A DNA stretch of 64,000 nucleotides from an uncultured Eubacterium sp. (GCA_934358495.1 CAKRKO010000001.1:20668-84667); one strand, 5' to 3'; shown: positions 27,523-38,190, counted from the stretch's first letter. Notes: a model not told the origin generated them from the sequence alone. Numbers and translations are program-made.

Positions 27523-29508
27523 TTACTCTTCAAAAGCCTCATCCGGCGCAACCGGCTCATTTTCAGAAAATATTGTCTCATTTTCTGCAGTTTCAGCATT
27601 CTGCGGCTCTTCCTGTGCAGATACCTCTTCTGCTTCCACATCGATCGGCTCTTTTCCTTCTGTCATCTCTTTGAAGATGTCCATAAATTCTTTACCTGTA
27701 ATGGTCTCATGCTCATACAGATATCCTGCGATCCGCTCCAGAACTTCACGATGGCTTAACAGCATTTCTTTTGCTGTGTCGTATGCTTTCTGCAGCATCA
27801 CTTTTACAACTTCATCTACTTTTGCAATAGTCTCGTCACCACAATTTGTCACTGCACGACCATCCAGGTATCTGCTTTCCACAGATTCTACACCCATCAG
27901 ACCAAATTCTTCGGACATACCAAACTGTGTAACCATCGCGCGGGCAATTCTTGTTGCCATCTCGATATCGTTAGACGCGCCGGTTGTCACAGAATCACAC
28001 ATAATTTCCTCTGCGGCACGGCCACCCATATAGGTAACCAGACGTGCTTCCAGCTCGGCTTTTGTCTCCAGATATTTCTCTTCCTCCGGCATCTGCAGAG
28101 TGTATCCCAGAGATCCCATAGTACGCGGTACAATTGTAATCTTCTGTACCGGCTCTGCATCTTTCTGTAACGCAGTAACCAGTGCGTGACCGACTTCGTG
28201 GTAAGCAACCAGCCGTTTCTCTTTCGGTCCCATGATACGGTCTTTTTTCTCTTTACCTGCAATGACAACCTCTACAGACTCGAATAAATCTGCCTGCGTC
28301 ACATACTGTCTGCCATTCTTAACCGCATTGATGGCTGCCTCGTTGATCATATTTGCAAGATCGGAACCTACGCAGCCGGCAGTAGCCAGTGCAATTGCTT
28401 CCAGATCTACGGAATCATCCATTTTTACGTCCTTGGAGTGTACACGAAGTGTCTCCACACGGCCTTTCAGATCCGGTTTGTCTACAATGATACGACGGTC
28501 AAAACGTCCCGGTCTCAGAAGTGCCTTATCCAATACTTCCGGACGGTTAGTAGCCGCCAGGATCAGCAGCCCCTTTGAAGTATCAAAACCATCCATCTCT
28601 GCCAGTAACTGGTTCAATGTCTGCTCACGTTCATCGTTTCCGCCGCCGTAATGGCTGTCACGGCTTTTACCGATAGCATCAATCTCATCGATAAAAATAA
28701 TACACGGAGCCTGCTTCTGTGCTTCTTTGAACAGGTCACGGACACGGGATGCGCCGACACCAACGAACATTTCTACAAAATCAGAACCTGCCAGCGAAAA
28801 AAACGGTACACCCGCCTCACCTGCGACTGCTTTTGCCAGTAATGTCTTACCGGTACCAGGAGGTCCTACTAATAATGCTCCCTTCGGCAGTTTTGCACCA
28901 ATGGCTGTATATTTCTGTGGATTATGCAGGAAATCGACTACCTCCTGAAGGGATTCCTTCGCCTCATCCTGTCCGGCTACATCTTTAAATGTAACACCGG
29001 TGGATTTCTCTACATACATTTTTGCATTGCTCTTGCCGACGCCCATGACGCCGCCTCCGCCACCCATCTTCTTCATGAGGGCACCAAGCAGGAGCCACAC
29101 AATTGCGATTGGAATCACAAAGCTTAGAATCTGATAGATCCATGCCGATGTGGTCTGGTTTTTACCGGTATAATCAACTCCATATTCATCCAGCATTTCA
29201 TACATACGGTCATCTTTCAGATTGACGGTATAATATGTCATCTGATAAAGGCTTTTCTTATCCTCCACCGGTTTGATCTGAATCTCACTATTGGTAATGA
29301 CAACACTTTCTACCTGATGATTTTTAACCATATCCTGGAATTTGCTGTAGGTAATCTCCTGATTGGTGAGATTGCCGATTCCATTGGTAATCATTGTAAC
29401 AAGTAACAGAACTACAACTGTCGCGATCACAAACCAGAGCATATTCTGTCCGTTTCTGTGACCATTGTTGTTATTTCCGCCCCTGTTGTTTCCTCTGTTT
29501 TCGTCCAT
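27523..29508 (-). CDS. ftsH: ATP-dependent zinc metalloprotease FtsH
   Basis: 661 residues. Two membrane segments (about 23-43 and 125-143) flank a small external domain. The AAA+ module has Walker A GPPGTGKT (215-222), Walker [12 protein letters not shown] and the SRH region [20 protein letters not shown]. The protease domain carries zinc ligands H437 and H441 in HEVGH. A long acidic tail (about 610-661) is typical of clostridial members. It degrades misfolded or regulatory membrane and cytoplasmic proteins. Transcription is likely from the promoter at 29669-29697. Confidence 0.97.
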   Translation of the reverse strand: MDENRGNNRGGNNNNGHRNGQNMLWFVIATVVVLLLVTMITNGIGNLTNQEITYSKFQDMVKNHQVESVVITNSEIQIKPVEDKKSLYQMTYYTVNLKDDRMYEMLDEYGVDYTGKNQTTSAWIYQILSFVIPIAIVWLLLGALMKKMGGGGGVMGVGKSNAKMYVEKSTGVTFKDVAGQDEAKESLQEVVDFLHNPQKYTAIGAKLPKGALLVGPPGTGKTLLAKAVAGEAGVPFFSLAGSDFVEMFVGVGASRVRDLFKEAQKQAPCIIFIDEIDAIGKSRDSHYGGGNDEREQTLNQLLAEMDGFDTSKGLLILAATNRPEVLDKALLRPGRFDRRIIVDKPDLKGRVETLRVHSKDVKMDDSVDLEAIALATAGCVGSDLANMINEAAINAVKNGRQYVTQADLFESVEVVIAGKEKKDRIMGPKEKRLVAYHEVGHALVTALQKDAEPVQKITIVPRTMGSLGYTLQMPEEEKYLETKAELEARLVTYMGGRAAEEIMCDSVTTGASNDIEMATRIARAMVTQFGMSEEFGLMGVESVESRYLDGRAVTNCGDETIAKVDEVVKVMLQKAYDTAKEMLLSHREVLERIAGYLYEHETITGKEFMDIFKEMTEGKEPIDVEAEEVSAQEEPQNAETAENETIFSENEPVAPDEAFEE

Positions 29509-29668
29509 AATACTGATCTCTCATTCCTGTGCATCGTTTCAGTCCGCTCAAAATTGCTTTACCCTTCACGACTGTCCGGATACACAATCCTTTCTCTTGG
29601 TTTCCCCTATGTCAGATTTATTTTCATCGTCTGCATCTGTGCAGTCTGTACTAAATCTGCATTGTTTT

Positions 29669-29697
29669 ATTATATGGTTATTTTGTATAGAAATCAA
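29669..29697 (-). promoter_or_regulatory. Sigma-A-type promoter of ftsH
   Basis: Minus strand TTGATT (29692-29697), 17 bases, TATAAT (29669-29674). Confidence 0.65.
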
Positions 29698-29741
29698 TAA
29701 TCTAATCGTGAACTTTTCCTGATTTTTATAAAATCTTTATA

Positions 29742-29778
29742 AAAGAACCCCCGGATGCTTATGATTGATCCGGGGGGT
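29742..29778 (-). terminator. pyrG terminator
   Basis: On the minus strand ACCCCCCGGAT and ATCCGGGGGT form a strong GC-rich stem around an 11-base loop, followed by TCTTTTATAAAG. It starts about 37 bases after the pyrG stop codon. Confidence 0.8.
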
Positions 29779-29814
29779 ATGCTCCTGTTTTCATGTTCAC
29801 AGGATTATTCTTTT

Positions 29815-31425
29815 CTAATGTTTGTTTTTGTAATCAATAGCAGCTTCCACAAAGCCTTTGAATAACGGATGCGGACGATTTGGTCTGGATTTCAGCTCAG
29901 GATGCGCCTGTGTAGCTACAAACCACGGATGTGCCGGAATCTCGATCATCTCTACGATTCTTCCATCCGGTGACAGACCACTCATTTCCATTCCGTGCTC
30001 AGCCAGGATTGCACGGTAATCATTGTTTACCTCGTAACGATGACGATGGCGCTCATGGATTGTCTCTGTACCGTATAACTCATATGCCTTGCTGTCTTTT
30101 GCAAGTACACAAGGATAAGAGCCAAGACGCAGGGTACCACCGATATCCTCCACACCATTCTGATCCGGCATCAGCGCGATCACCGGTGCGCTTGTGTTCG
30201 GATCCAGCTCGATACTGTGTGCATCTTCCAGTCCGCAGATATGACGTGCATACTCAACAATGGAAAGCTGCATTCCCAGACAAAGGCCAAGGAACGGTAC
30301 TTCATGCTCTCTTGCGTATTTGATAGCAGTGATCTTTCCGTCAATTCCACGGTCACCAAATCCACCCGGAACAAGGATTCCCTGTACATTACCGAGAACT
30401 TCATCCACGTTTTCTTCATTTAATTCCTCGGAATCAACCCATTTGATATTAACTGTGGCATGCTGGAAAATTCCACCATGTTTTAATGCCTCTACAACAG
30501 AAATATAGGCATCATGTAACTGGATATATTTACCAACCAGTGCGATTTCTACTTCTTTGTTCGGATTGCGCAACGCCTGTACCATATCGATCCAGTCTGT
30601 CAGATCCGGTTCCGGACAATCCAGTTTCAGGCATTCACATGCAACCTGAGCCAGATTTTCTTTCTCCATTGCAAGCGGAGCTTCATATAAATATTCTACA
30701 TCCAGGTTCTGCAGTACGCATTTTTTCGGAACGTTACAGAATAATGCAATTTTGTCACGAATCTGACGATCCAGTTCATGCTCGGTACGGCATACGATGA
30801 TGTCCGGCTGAATTCCCATTCCCTGTAACTCTTTTACGCTTGCCTGAGTCGGTTTTGTCTTTAATTCGCCGGAAGCAGACAAATACGGGATCAGTGTTAC
30901 ATGGATCAGGATTGCATTCTCATGTCCAACTTCATGCTGGAACTGACGAATGGCCTCAAGGAACGGCTGGCTCTCGATATCACCAACGGTTCCACCAACC
31001 TCGATAATGGCGATCTGTGTCTCTTCTGTTGTAAAATCACGGAAGAAACGGCTCTTGATCTCATTTGTGATGTGTGGGATTACCTGTACAGTTCCTCCGC
31101 CATAATCACCACGGCGCTCTTTCTGCAATACGGACCAGTATACCTTTCCGGTTGTCACGTTTGAGCTCTTGCTCAGGTTTTCGTCGATAAAACGCTCGTA
31201 ATGTCCCAGATCCAAGTCTGTCTCAGCACCATCCTCGGTAACGAAAACCTCACCGTGCTGAATCGGGTTCATAGTTCCCGGATCAATGTTGATATATGGG
31301 TCAAATTTCTGCATGGTCACTTTGTATCCGCGTGCTTTTAACAGACGGCCAAGTGATGCGGCAGTGATTCCCTTTCCAAGTCCGGATACTACTCCGCCGG
31401 TAACAAATACATATTTTACTGCCAT
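29815..31425 (-). CDS. pyrG: CTP synthase
   Basis: 536 residues. The N-terminal synthase domain starts [21 protein letters not shown] and contains [20 protein letters not shown]. The C-terminal class I glutaminase has the nucleophile Cys in FLGLCLGMQ, with the His/Glu pair in HPELKSRP. It converts UTP to CTP with glutamine and ATP. GGAGG lies before the ATG. The leader contains an F2 repeat (31521-31609), and a TATAAT sequence beyond that repeat (about 31657-31662) suggests that the repeat may be transcribed. Confidence 0.98.
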   Translation of the reverse strand: MAVKYVFVTGGVVSGLGKGITAASLGRLLKARGYKVTMQKFDPYINIDPGTMNPIQHGEVFVTEDGAETDLDLGHYERFIDENLSKSSNVTTGKVYWSVLQKERRGDYGGGTVQVIPHITNEIKSRFFRDFTTEETQIAIIEVGGTVGDIESQPFLEAIRQFQHEVGHENAILIHVTLIPYLSASGELKTKPTQASVKELQGMGIQPDIIVCRTEHELDRQIRDKIALFCNVPKKCVLQNLDVEYLYEAPLAMEKENLAQVACECLKLDCPEPDLTDWIDMVQALRNPNKEVEIALVGKYIQLHDAYISVVEALKHGGIFQHATVNIKWVDSEELNEENVDEVLGNVQGILVPGGFGDRGIDGKITAIKYAREHEVPFLGLCLGMQLSIVEYARHICGLEDAHSIELDPNTSAPVIALMPDQNGVEDIGGTLRLGSYPCVLAKDSKAYELYGTETIHERHRHRYEVNNDYRAILAEHGMEMSGLSPDGRIVEMIEIPAHPWFVATQAHPELKSRPNRPHPLFKGFVEAAIDYKNKH

Positions 31426-31520
31426 TGTTTCTTCCTCCTGTGTTTATTTTCTCTCCCAAAATGGGTTTTTATTCTGCTTCATTCTCTGTAATTTTGTTCA
31501 AAATCATTGTACTTTCCTGC

Positions 31521-31609
31521 AAAGTGTAGATGTGCAGTGATTCTAAGAAGAATATGTCAGCTTTGGCTGACCAGAATCACACACCAAGTCTCACGTGCGT
31601 TCGACTTGA
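31521..31609. repeat. Dispersed palindromic repeat, family F2, copy 2
   Basis: Opposite orientation to the copy at 21791-21882 and nearly identical to it. The hairpin GTCAGC/GCTGAC keeps its stem while the loop changes from GAAA to CAAA. It lies upstream of pyrG. Confidence 0.8.
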
Positions 31610-31717
31610 ACCCAGGCTGAATTTGGACGCAGTCTGAGATGAAATTACATACAGATTTTATTATACAACCTCTGACGACAGAAATCTACTTTTTTTTCAT
31701 TGATCAATGACTTTTTT

Positions 31718-32647
31718 TCAGGCGAAGGCGATCATCATGATCAGTGGAACCGTAATCACGCTGAATAAGGTTGTCATAAATACAGAACGACCTGCGCCCG
31801 CTGTATTTGTTCCATACTGTTCCGTGATCATAGACTGTGCTGAGGAAACCGGAAGTGCTGCAGTCAGAATCAGCACATTTTCTAACGTCTCATCCAGATG
31901 TACCGGCAGAATCCGTATCAGTCCCAGAATTAATAACGGAAAAATCAGCAACCTGGCTGCAGTCAGAATCAGCATCTTTTTATCCTGAAAAACAGCTTTC
32001 ACCGGCAGCCTTGAAATGGATAATCCGACTACCAGCATGGAAAGACCGCTTGTAATATTTGACAGATATGCCAGAAGCTGGCTCAGAATATCCGGGAGTT
32101 GAATCTGTAAAACGCATACCAGAAGTCCAAGTACTACCGCTATATTAATATTATTCAACACCATTTTACGAAAGTTCAGCTTCTCTTTGATTGGGTATTT
32201 CCATGTCAGAAGTTTGATTCCAACAGAAAAAATCAGAAAATTTCCAACTACATTGCCAAGTGCCATCAGGAACATGCCCTTCCCGTCAAACACAGACAGT
32301 GCCAGAGGAATTCCCATAAATCCATTGTTCGAAAACAGCATACAGTAAATCCATACCCCCTGATCCAGATCCTGTACTTTTGCTACACGCACAAGAATCA
32401 ATCCAACTACCAGGGCACACAAATGTAACACAATAATCGAAACAAAAGTCTGTACTCCGTATGCGACCAGCTGCGATCTGTCCTGCTCAATAATAGAGCA
32501 GAATACGGTCACCGGCATGGTCACTTTTAAAACCAGATTTGAAAAGTCAGGTATACTTTCTTTATGAATAATATTTCTTTTTCCCAGTATAAACCCCAGC
32601 ACGATCAATGCAAACAGCAAAAACACGCTGGTAGCAACAACGGACAT
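31718..32647 (-). CDS. AEC family transporter (auxin efflux carrier-like)
   Basis: 309 residues and about ten hydrophobic segments in two sets of five. Hallmarks are FSNLVLKVTMPVTVFCSI near the N-terminus, FSNNGFMGIPLALSVF in the middle and LTAALPVSSAQSMITEQYG near the C-terminus. Bacterial AEC proteins export or take up organic anions such as malate or malonate; the substrate here is not deducible. It is downstream of the small-protein gene at 32767 but separated from it by a long hairpin (32698-32760). Confidence 0.88.
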   Translation of the reverse strand: MSVVATSVFLLFALIVLGFILGKRNIIHKESIPDFSNLVLKVTMPVTVFCSIIEQDRSQLVAYGVQTFVSIIVLHLCALVVGLILVRVAKVQDLDQGVWIYCMLFSNNGFMGIPLALSVFDGKGMFLMALGNVVGNFLIFSVGIKLLTWKYPIKEKLNFRKMVLNNINIAVVLGLLVCVLQIQLPDILSQLLAYLSNITSGLSMLVVGLSISRLPVKAVFQDKKMLILTAARLLIFPLLILGLIRILPVHLDETLENVLILTAALPVSSAQSMITEQYGTNTAGAGRSVFMTTLFSVITVPLIMMIAFA

Positions 32648-32697
32648 AATGGTTCCTCTTTTCTTGTGTGATAGTTATATATTTTAGTTTTATGAGC

Positions 32698-32760
32698 CAG
32701 GGGATCAGAAAATAATACCGCTCGCTGAGACGCATGCTTGTATTATTTTCTGATCCCCTG
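32698..32760. repeat. 21-bp perfect hairpin upstream of the AEC gene
   Basis: Arms 32698-32718 and 32740-32760 are perfectly complementary over 21 bp, with a 21-base loop containing CGCTGAGACG. No T-run follows on either strand. The loop's GTCTCAGCG (minus strand) recalls the loop of family F4. Confidence 0.7.
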
Positions 32761-32766
32761 ACTTAT

Positions 32767-32997
32767 TTACTCGTCGAACTCCACTATAACATAATAGCCT
32801 TTTGGGGTTTCTTTTACTTCTACGACAGTTCCTTCGCGGGATTTCAGTCGTTCACGAAATTCGTAGTTCGCAGACATGGCGTAAGCCTTTCCCAATGTAT
32901 AATACCAGGAGTTGGGCAGTTTGCTTTCTGTCACCGGAAGAACATCGCCTACTTCCAGCAATCCTGTCCGCTCCATTTTAAATTCCATTTTTCGCAT
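32767..32997 (-). CDS. Small conserved-looking protein of unknown function
   Basis: 76 residues, with no signal peptide or membrane segment. The sequence (MRKMEFKMERTGLLEVGDVL; C-terminus GTVVEVKETPKGYYVIVEFDE) suggests a small beta-barrel. The start is six bases past the stop of the DUF308 gene and has an AGG-type site, so it is probably the last gene of the RND-ybaK-DUF308 run. I do not recognise a named family. Confidence 0.7.
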   Translation of the reverse strand: MRKMEFKMERTGLLEVGDVLPVTESKLPNSWYYTLGKAYAMSANYEFRERLKSREGTVVEVKETPKGYYVIVEFDE

Positions 32998-33002
32998 AGT
33001 GC

Positions 33003-33593
33003 CTAGTCTTCTTCCTTGTAATCCACATCAATGATATCATCTTCCGGATTATGGTATTTCTTGTACGATCTGCCTGCACGGCCATTCAGCCACAGTCCGC
33101 TGATACCATCATAAATCAGGATAATACCAACTGCCATCATTCCGACTTTCAGCGCCAGCCATGTGTGAAGCATCAGGATCACACCAATAACAATAGTCAC
33201 AATTGCTACCAGAAGTCCAAGCCACCAGCGCGGACTGTTGCCTTTTTTCACTTCCAGGCAAAATACCAGATCTTTCAATCCATGATAAGCCAGCATGATG
33301 CCGATCAGAATCGGGATCAGTGATACGAACACGCCCGGTCTTGCCAGAATCCAGATTCCGATGACTACGCAGACCACTGCCGGAAGCATCCGCACGGAAC
33401 GTCCCAACATTTCCTGAATGCGGATTCCCTGAATCAACAATACAACACCTGCTACTAATAATACAAAACCTGCAATGCGGCACAGGGTTACAAGGATCGT
33501 TCCCGGCCAGATACAGAACATCACACCAAATATGATACAGATCATAGATGTGATCATAGATTCTTTTTTAATTTTTTGAAATAATTCAGACAT
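33003..33593 (-). CDS. DUF308/HdeD-like membrane protein
   Basis: 196 residues with six hydrophobic segments in the repeating pattern of the DUF308 (HdeD) family, for example ICIIFGVMFCIWPGTILVTL and VGVILMLHTWLALKVGMMAV. The last 20 residues are acidic and cytoplasmic (DDIIDVDYKEED). In E. coli HdeD is acid-stress related, but in Firmicutes the role is unknown. It lies 21 bases after ybaK and is in the same likely transcript. Confidence 0.85.
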   Translation of the reverse strand: MSELFQKIKKESMITSMICIIFGVMFCIWPGTILVTLCRIAGFVLLVAGVVLLIQGIRIQEMLGRSVRMLPAVVCVVIGIWILARPGVFVSLIPILIGIMLAYHGLKDLVFCLEVKKGNSPRWWLGLLVAIVTIVIGVILMLHTWLALKVGMMAVGIILIYDGISGLWLNGRAGRSYKKYHNPEDDIIDVDYKEED

Positions 33594-33614
33594 TTTATAC
33601 TCCTTTCCTGCAGG

Positions 33615-34094
33615 CTATTCTGCCTGAATATCAGAAAGCTGCGCATTTGTCACATTGACCAGATCCTGTGGACTCATTTTCAGGGTAAGTCCAATTCGTC
33701 CTCCGCTGACATAGATTTCCTCAAAGTTTTTTGCACTCTCGTCAATCACTGTCGGGAACAGTTTTTTCATTCCCAATGGGGAGCAGCCGCCCCGCACGTA
33801 ACCGGTGATTTTTGTGATATCTTTCACATGGATCATTTCCACAGATTTTTCACCAACAGAACGGGCTGCTTTTTTCAGATCCACTTCACATGCGATTGGA
33901 ATTACAAACACATAGTACTGCTTGCTTTTGCCCTGCATGACCAGTGTCTTATAGGATGCATCCACTGGTGCGCCGGTGATCTCGGCACAGTGCATGCCAT
34001 CAATAAATTCGTCTACTTCGTAAGTCAGTGCCTCGTATGGAATTTTCTTTTTATCCAGCATACGCATGGCATTTGTTTTTGCTTCTTTTCCCAA
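33615..34094 (-). CDS. ybaK: Cys-tRNA(Pro)/Cys-tRNA(Cys) deacylase, YbaK/EbsC family
   Basis: 159 residues if started at TTG 34092-34094, which has a GAAGGA site six bases upstream and gives the normal family length; the longer frame begins inside the RND gene and lacks a ribosome site. Core motifs are KTLVMQGKSKQYYVFVIP, KKAARSVGEKSVEM and GCSPLGMKKLFPTVIDE. The enzyme hydrolyses mischarged Cys-tRNA(Pro), protecting translation fidelity. It is 25 bases after the RND permease gene and upstream of DUF308. Confidence 0.9.
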   Translation of the reverse strand: MGKEAKTNAMRMLDKKKIPYEALTYEVDEFIDGMHCAEITGAPVDASYKTLVMQGKSKQYYVFVIPIACEVDLKKAARSVGEKSVEMIHVKDITKITGYVRGGCSPLGMKKLFPTVIDESAKNFEEIYVSGGRIGLTLKMSPQDLVNVTNAQLSDIQAE

Positions 34095-34119
34095 ATCAAT
34101 TCCTTCTTTCAAATCCGAT

Positions 34120-37100
34120 TTATAATTTTTCGTCCAACAATTCTTCGTCACCGATATCTACTTTTTTCATTTCTCTGCGGAATAAGATATCATACAGTAC
34201 CGGAACTACAAACAGTGTCATCAATGTTGCATACAGCAGTCCGCCGATTACGACGATCGCCATACCGCGGCTCATTTCTGCTGCCGCATCGGTACTAAAT
34301 ACCATCGTACACATTGCCAGTACCGTTGTCAACATGGTCATCAAAATCGGACGCATACGGGTTCTTCCGGTCTCCACCAGTGCCTCCCGTTTTTCCATGC
34401 CTTCCATTCGCAGCTGGTTCGCATAGTCCACAAACACGATACCGTTATTTACAACGACACCTGCCAGCATCAAAAATCCCATCATGGCTGTCAGTGAGAT
34501 TTCCTGTCTTCCGATAAAGAGTCCCAGCAGACCACCGGTAAAGGCCAGCGGAATCGTAAAAATGACAATAAACGGAGATAGTAAACTCTGAAACTGTGCC
34601 ACCATGATCAGATAAATAAAGGCAATCGCCAGACCGATCATCAGAAAAATATCGTTCATGGCATTCTTAACTTCGGTACTTTCACCCGCAATTTCAAGGC
34701 TGTAGCCATCTGGCAGCTCATACTTATCCAGTTTTTCCTGCAGAGTACGTGACAATAATGTGGTATTATAACCATCTTCTGTCTCCGCAGTCACGCTGAT
34801 GTATGTTTTCTGATTATCTCTTTGAATAGAAGCAAGGCTCACGCCTTCGCTCATAGTTGCAAACTCACTGAGTTTGTGTGTTTCGGTCTCTGTGCTTCCG
34901 TCGGATTTCTTTTTGTCTACAGAAAATTCATAGTCCATCAAAGAATCCACATCTACAGCATCATTTTCATTGACGATTTCTACATCGTACTGCTTGCCGT
35001 CCATAGTCAGCGTGGTTGCTGTTTTTTCCGTCGTCAGATTCCCGGCAAGTTTCTGATAAATCTGTGCTACCGTCAGTCCCTGTTCTGCGGCTTTGTCTTT
35101 ATCAATGGTGATCTGAATGGTCTTATCGCCGCTCTCCTGTCCATTGGTCACTTTTGTAAATCCTTTTACGTCAGATACAATATCCATCACGTCATTGCTG
35201 ATTTCCAGCAATTTATCTGTATCACTTCCATAAATATTTACGGTCAGTCCGCTGGCCATATAAGAGGACATATCCATGTTTGAAGTAGATACGCTGTAAT
35301 CTTTAAATTTCAGATCTTTGCAGATTTTTTCCAGCTGTTTTGCCACCGAACTGTTGTCCTTTGCTGTTTCTTCATCTAACAATACAAATACATTCAGATT
35401 GTGTGTACCGCCGCTGCTTGTCAGCATGGAAGAAGCACTTTCGGAGGCACCGGAAGAACCGGAAATCATTCCGACGTAAGTGACACCGTCAATGGCAGTC
35501 ATTTTTTCCATCGCCTGATCTGCCAGTGCAAAGGTCTCCTCATCGGTCAGGCCCTCATCTGCCTCCATTGTTACAGACATCTGGTCACCACCCATGGTCG
35601 GGAACAGAATCATACCGGTGTTTACTGCCTTATATGCACATCCTGCCAGCAAAACGACTGCAATAAGCAATGGTACAAATTTTCTGCGCAGGCAGAAACG
35701 CAATACTTTTTCATATATATTCAGTACTTTATTTAATAATTTCTGCTGTTTCGGTTCTGTATTTCGCAGCATGGTGGAGCTCATCGCCGGAACAACCGTC
35801 AGCGCGATCAACAGACTCGCAACCAGGCTGTATGCAATGGTTAATGCCAGATCCACGAACAGTTCACGCACAAGACCGTTGACAAAAATGATTGGCACGA
35901 ATACACAGATTGTTGTCAATGTGGACGATGCAATGGCACCTGCCACCTGTTTTGCTCCCATAACCGCTGCCCGGGCAGAAGATACGCCAAGTCCACGCAA
36001 ACGGTAAATATTTTCGATTACAACGATGGCGTTATCCACCAGCATACCAATTCCCAACGCCAGTCCCGACAGTGATATCAGATTTAACGTTACGCCGCTG
36101 AAATACATCAGCACGATCGCCACCAGTACACTCAGCGGAATGCTGAATGCTACTACGATGGTCGGTTTGATGGAACGCAGGAAAATTGCAAGCACGATGA
36201 TTGCAAGAATTGCGCCCACGATCAGGTTTGACAATACATTCTGCACGATCAGATCTATGTAATCCCCCTGATCCATCAGACTTGTAATATGAAGTCCGTC
36301 ATAATCTTTCTCTAACTGACTGATCGCTGCACCACAGGTATCGGACACATCTGCGGTTCCAGCTGTACTTGATTTTGAAATAGACAGGACGATTCCGTCA
36401 TGTCCGTTTACTTTTGCATAGGCATCTTTGGAATTGTCAATCCATGTGACATCTGCCACGTCAGATACATGCACATCTCCCAGTCCGTCAATATTGCAAA
36501 GTACGGAAGATTCCAGTTCTCCATCAGAAGCATATTCATCACCGACTTTCAGCAGATACTGATCCTCTCCCTGATAAATATATCCCGCAGGCATTGCAAA
36601 ATTCTGTGCAGACAGTAATTGTGATAAAGTATCCAGACTTAATAAGGAATCCAGGTTTGCATTTTTCAACGCAGTGTCTCTGCCCTGTTCATAAGAAGTC
36701 TGTGCATCATCTAATTTTTCCTGATTAGATTCCAATGCTGCTTCTCCGTCTGCGATCTGCGCTGCACCGGTGCTGAAACCAACTGCAGCGGAAATTTTTC
36801 CGGATTCCAGCGCTTCATAATTGTCTGTTGCTGCTTTCACCTGCTCGTTGACCTGATCCACGATCGCCTGCGCTGCCTGAATTTCAACTTCTAAATTTGC
36901 TAATTCTGTGTCAATCTGCGGCAGACGGATATTTACAATCTGATCCATCTGTTTCAGATTGTCTGCTGTCAGTGACGCCGCTGCATCTGACTGACCACTC
37001 TGTTTCATAAAAGCAGTTAATGCTTCTAATTTCTCCGGATTTTTCAACGCATCAGAAATATCCACCGGATAAGCAGAGGCATCCATGCCATATCCTGCTG

Positions 37101-38010
37101 CCATTTTCTGCATAGAAGTAAAACTTTCATTTACCCGCTGATACTGTGCCTCAATTTCGGCGTCCGTATATGCTTGTTTCTCCGTCTCCAGGGCCATTTT
37201 GGAAGCCTGAAGACCTGCAAGCTGCGCATTGTATGCAGACTGTGTCGCTACTGCCGCATCCACTGCCTTGCTACTCTGCGCCAGTTCACTGGAGGTAGAA
37301 TTCTGCTTGTCTTCCAGTTCTTTTTTTGAACTCTCTAACTGTGCCTTTGCACTGTTCATCTGACTTTTTGCATCGTCAATCTGAGACTTTGCATCTGCAA
37401 GCTGATTGTCCACATAAGCAGCCAGTTTATCATTCAGCGCATTGATTTTTTCCTGATTCAAACGAATTTCCACTGTTTTCTCAATGGCTCCGGTTGTATT
37501 TACACTCGCAACTCCGTTCTGACGCTCCATGGTCGGAACAACGGTGTTTTCCACAAAATCACTGAGTTCATAGATATCTTTTCCATCATAATCCACGCTG
37601 GCATAAATAACAGGAAGCATATCCATGGACATTTCCATGATCATCGGCTTTCCGGCGCCATCCGGCAATGTGATCAGATCCAGAGCATTGGACAGTTTTA
37701 CCATGGCGCTGTCCATGTTTGTATCCTCTGCGAATTCCAACATAACAGTACAATAGTTCTCATCGGACGTACTTGTGACATTCTCTACTCCATTAACTGT
37801 ACCAAGTCCGGATTCCAACGGTTCCGTCACCGTACTCTCGATTTTGTCCGGCGAAGCACCCGGATAAGTCGTCACAACCACAACGTAGGGCAATGAAAAC
37901 TCCGGTAACAGATCCGTAGACATTCTGGTAAAACTTACCACACCAAGGATCAGGCAGATCACCACTGCCACAAATACGGTATAGGGTTTCTTAACGCTAA
38001 ATTTTGACAT
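34120..38010 (-). CDS. RND superfamily efflux permease with large coiled-coil insertion
   Basis: 1296 residues from ATG 38008-38010 with GAAGGAA upstream. The AcrB-type layout is clear: first helix near 10-28 (KKPYTVFVAVVICLILGVVS), first outer domain, six helices including the proton-relay segment GLALGIGMLVDNAIVVIENI, second outer domain, and six more helices ending near LFVVPVLYDILF. Usual length is about 1000-1050; the excess is a coiled-coil segment at about residues 195-465, placed just before the LSAQNFAMPAG segment at the PN2/DN boundary of AcrB. No separate membrane-fusion adaptor gene is adjacent. The relay has Asp-Asn where AcrB has Asp-Asp. The substrate is unknown. Confidence 0.92.
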   Translation of the reverse strand: MSKFSVKKPYTVFVAVVICLILGVVSFTRMSTDLLPEFSLPYVVVVTTYPGASPDKIESTVTEPLESGLGTVNGVENVTSTSDENYCTVMLEFAEDTNMDSAMVKLSNALDLITLPDGAGKPMIMEMSMDMLPVIYASVDYDGKDIYELSDFVENTVVPTMERQNGVASVNTTGAIEKTVEIRLNQEKINALNDKLAAYVDNQLADAKSQIDDAKSQMNSAKAQLESSKKELEDKQNSTSSELAQSSKAVDAAVATQSAYNAQLAGLQASKMALETEKQAYTDAEIEAQYQRVNESFTSMQKMAAGYGMDASAYPVDISDALKNPEKLEALTAFMKQSGQSDAAASLTADNLKQMDQIVNIRLPQIDTELANLEVEIQAAQAIVDQVNEQVKAATDNYEALESGKISAAVGFSTGAAQIADGEAALESNQEKLDDAQTSYEQGRDTALKNANLDSLLSLDTLSQLLSAQNFAMPAGYIYQGEDQYLLKVGDEYASDGELESSVLCNIDGLGDVHVSDVADVTWIDNSKDAYAKVNGHDGIVLSISKSSTAGTADVSDTCGAAISQLEKDYDGLHITSLMDQGDYIDLIVQNVLSNLIVGAILAIIVLAIFLRSIKPTIVVAFSIPLSVLVAIVLMYFSGVTLNLISLSGLALGIGMLVDNAIVVIENIYRLRGLGVSSARAAVMGAKQVAGAIASSTLTTICVFVPIIFVNGLVRELFVDLALTIAYSLVASLLIALTVVPAMSSTMLRNTEPKQQKLLNKVLNIYEKVLRFCLRRKFVPLLIAVVLLAGCAYKAVNTGMILFPTMGGDQMSVTMEADEGLTDEETFALADQAMEKMTAIDGVTYVGMISGSSGASESASSMLTSSGGTHNLNVFVLLDEETAKDNSSVAKQLEKICKDLKFKDYSVSTSNMDMSSYMASGLTVNIYGSDTDKLLEISNDVMDIVSDVKGFTKVTNGQESGDKTIQITIDKDKAAEQGLTVAQIYQKLAGNLTTEKTATTLTMDGKQYDVEIVNENDAVDVDSLMDYEFSVDKKKSDGSTETETHKLSEFATMSEGVSLASIQRDNQKTYISVTAETEDGYNTTLLSRTLQEKLDKYELPDGYSLEIAGESTEVKNAMNDIFLMIGLAIAFIYLIMVAQFQSLLSPFIVIFTIPLAFTGGLLGLFIGRQEISLTAMMGFLMLAGVVVNNGIVFVDYANQLRMEGMEKREALVETGRTRMRPILMTMLTTVLAMCTMVFSTDAAAEMSRGMAIVVIGGLLYATLMTLFVVPVLYDILFRREMKKVDIGDEELLDEKL

Positions 38011-38106
38011 TTCTTTCCTTCTTTCTACTGCTATAAATTTTTCAAATTTATCTCTCAGCAATCTGCAATTCCTGTCAAATGCAGATTCTTCCCATACTAT
38101 CGAAGT

Positions 38107-38135
38107 ATTTTACCCCAAACTCATTTTCACCTCAA
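38107..38135 (-). promoter_or_regulatory. Candidate promoter of the RND operon
   Basis: Minus strand TTGAGG (38130-38135), 17 bases, TAAAAT (38107-38112). It is about 100 bases before the start codon. Confidence 0.4.
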
Positions 38136-38190
38136 CCAATTTGTGGAAGTTTATTTTTTTTTTACACTTGTTCCCGGATGCTTGCTTTTG

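Larger units (their letters stand above)
29509..29814. other. Intergenic region between ftsH and pyrG
   Basis: No gene seen. It contains the ftsH promoter (29669-29697), a leader of about 150 bases without an obvious riboswitch fold, and the pyrG terminator (29742-29778). Confidence 0.6.
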
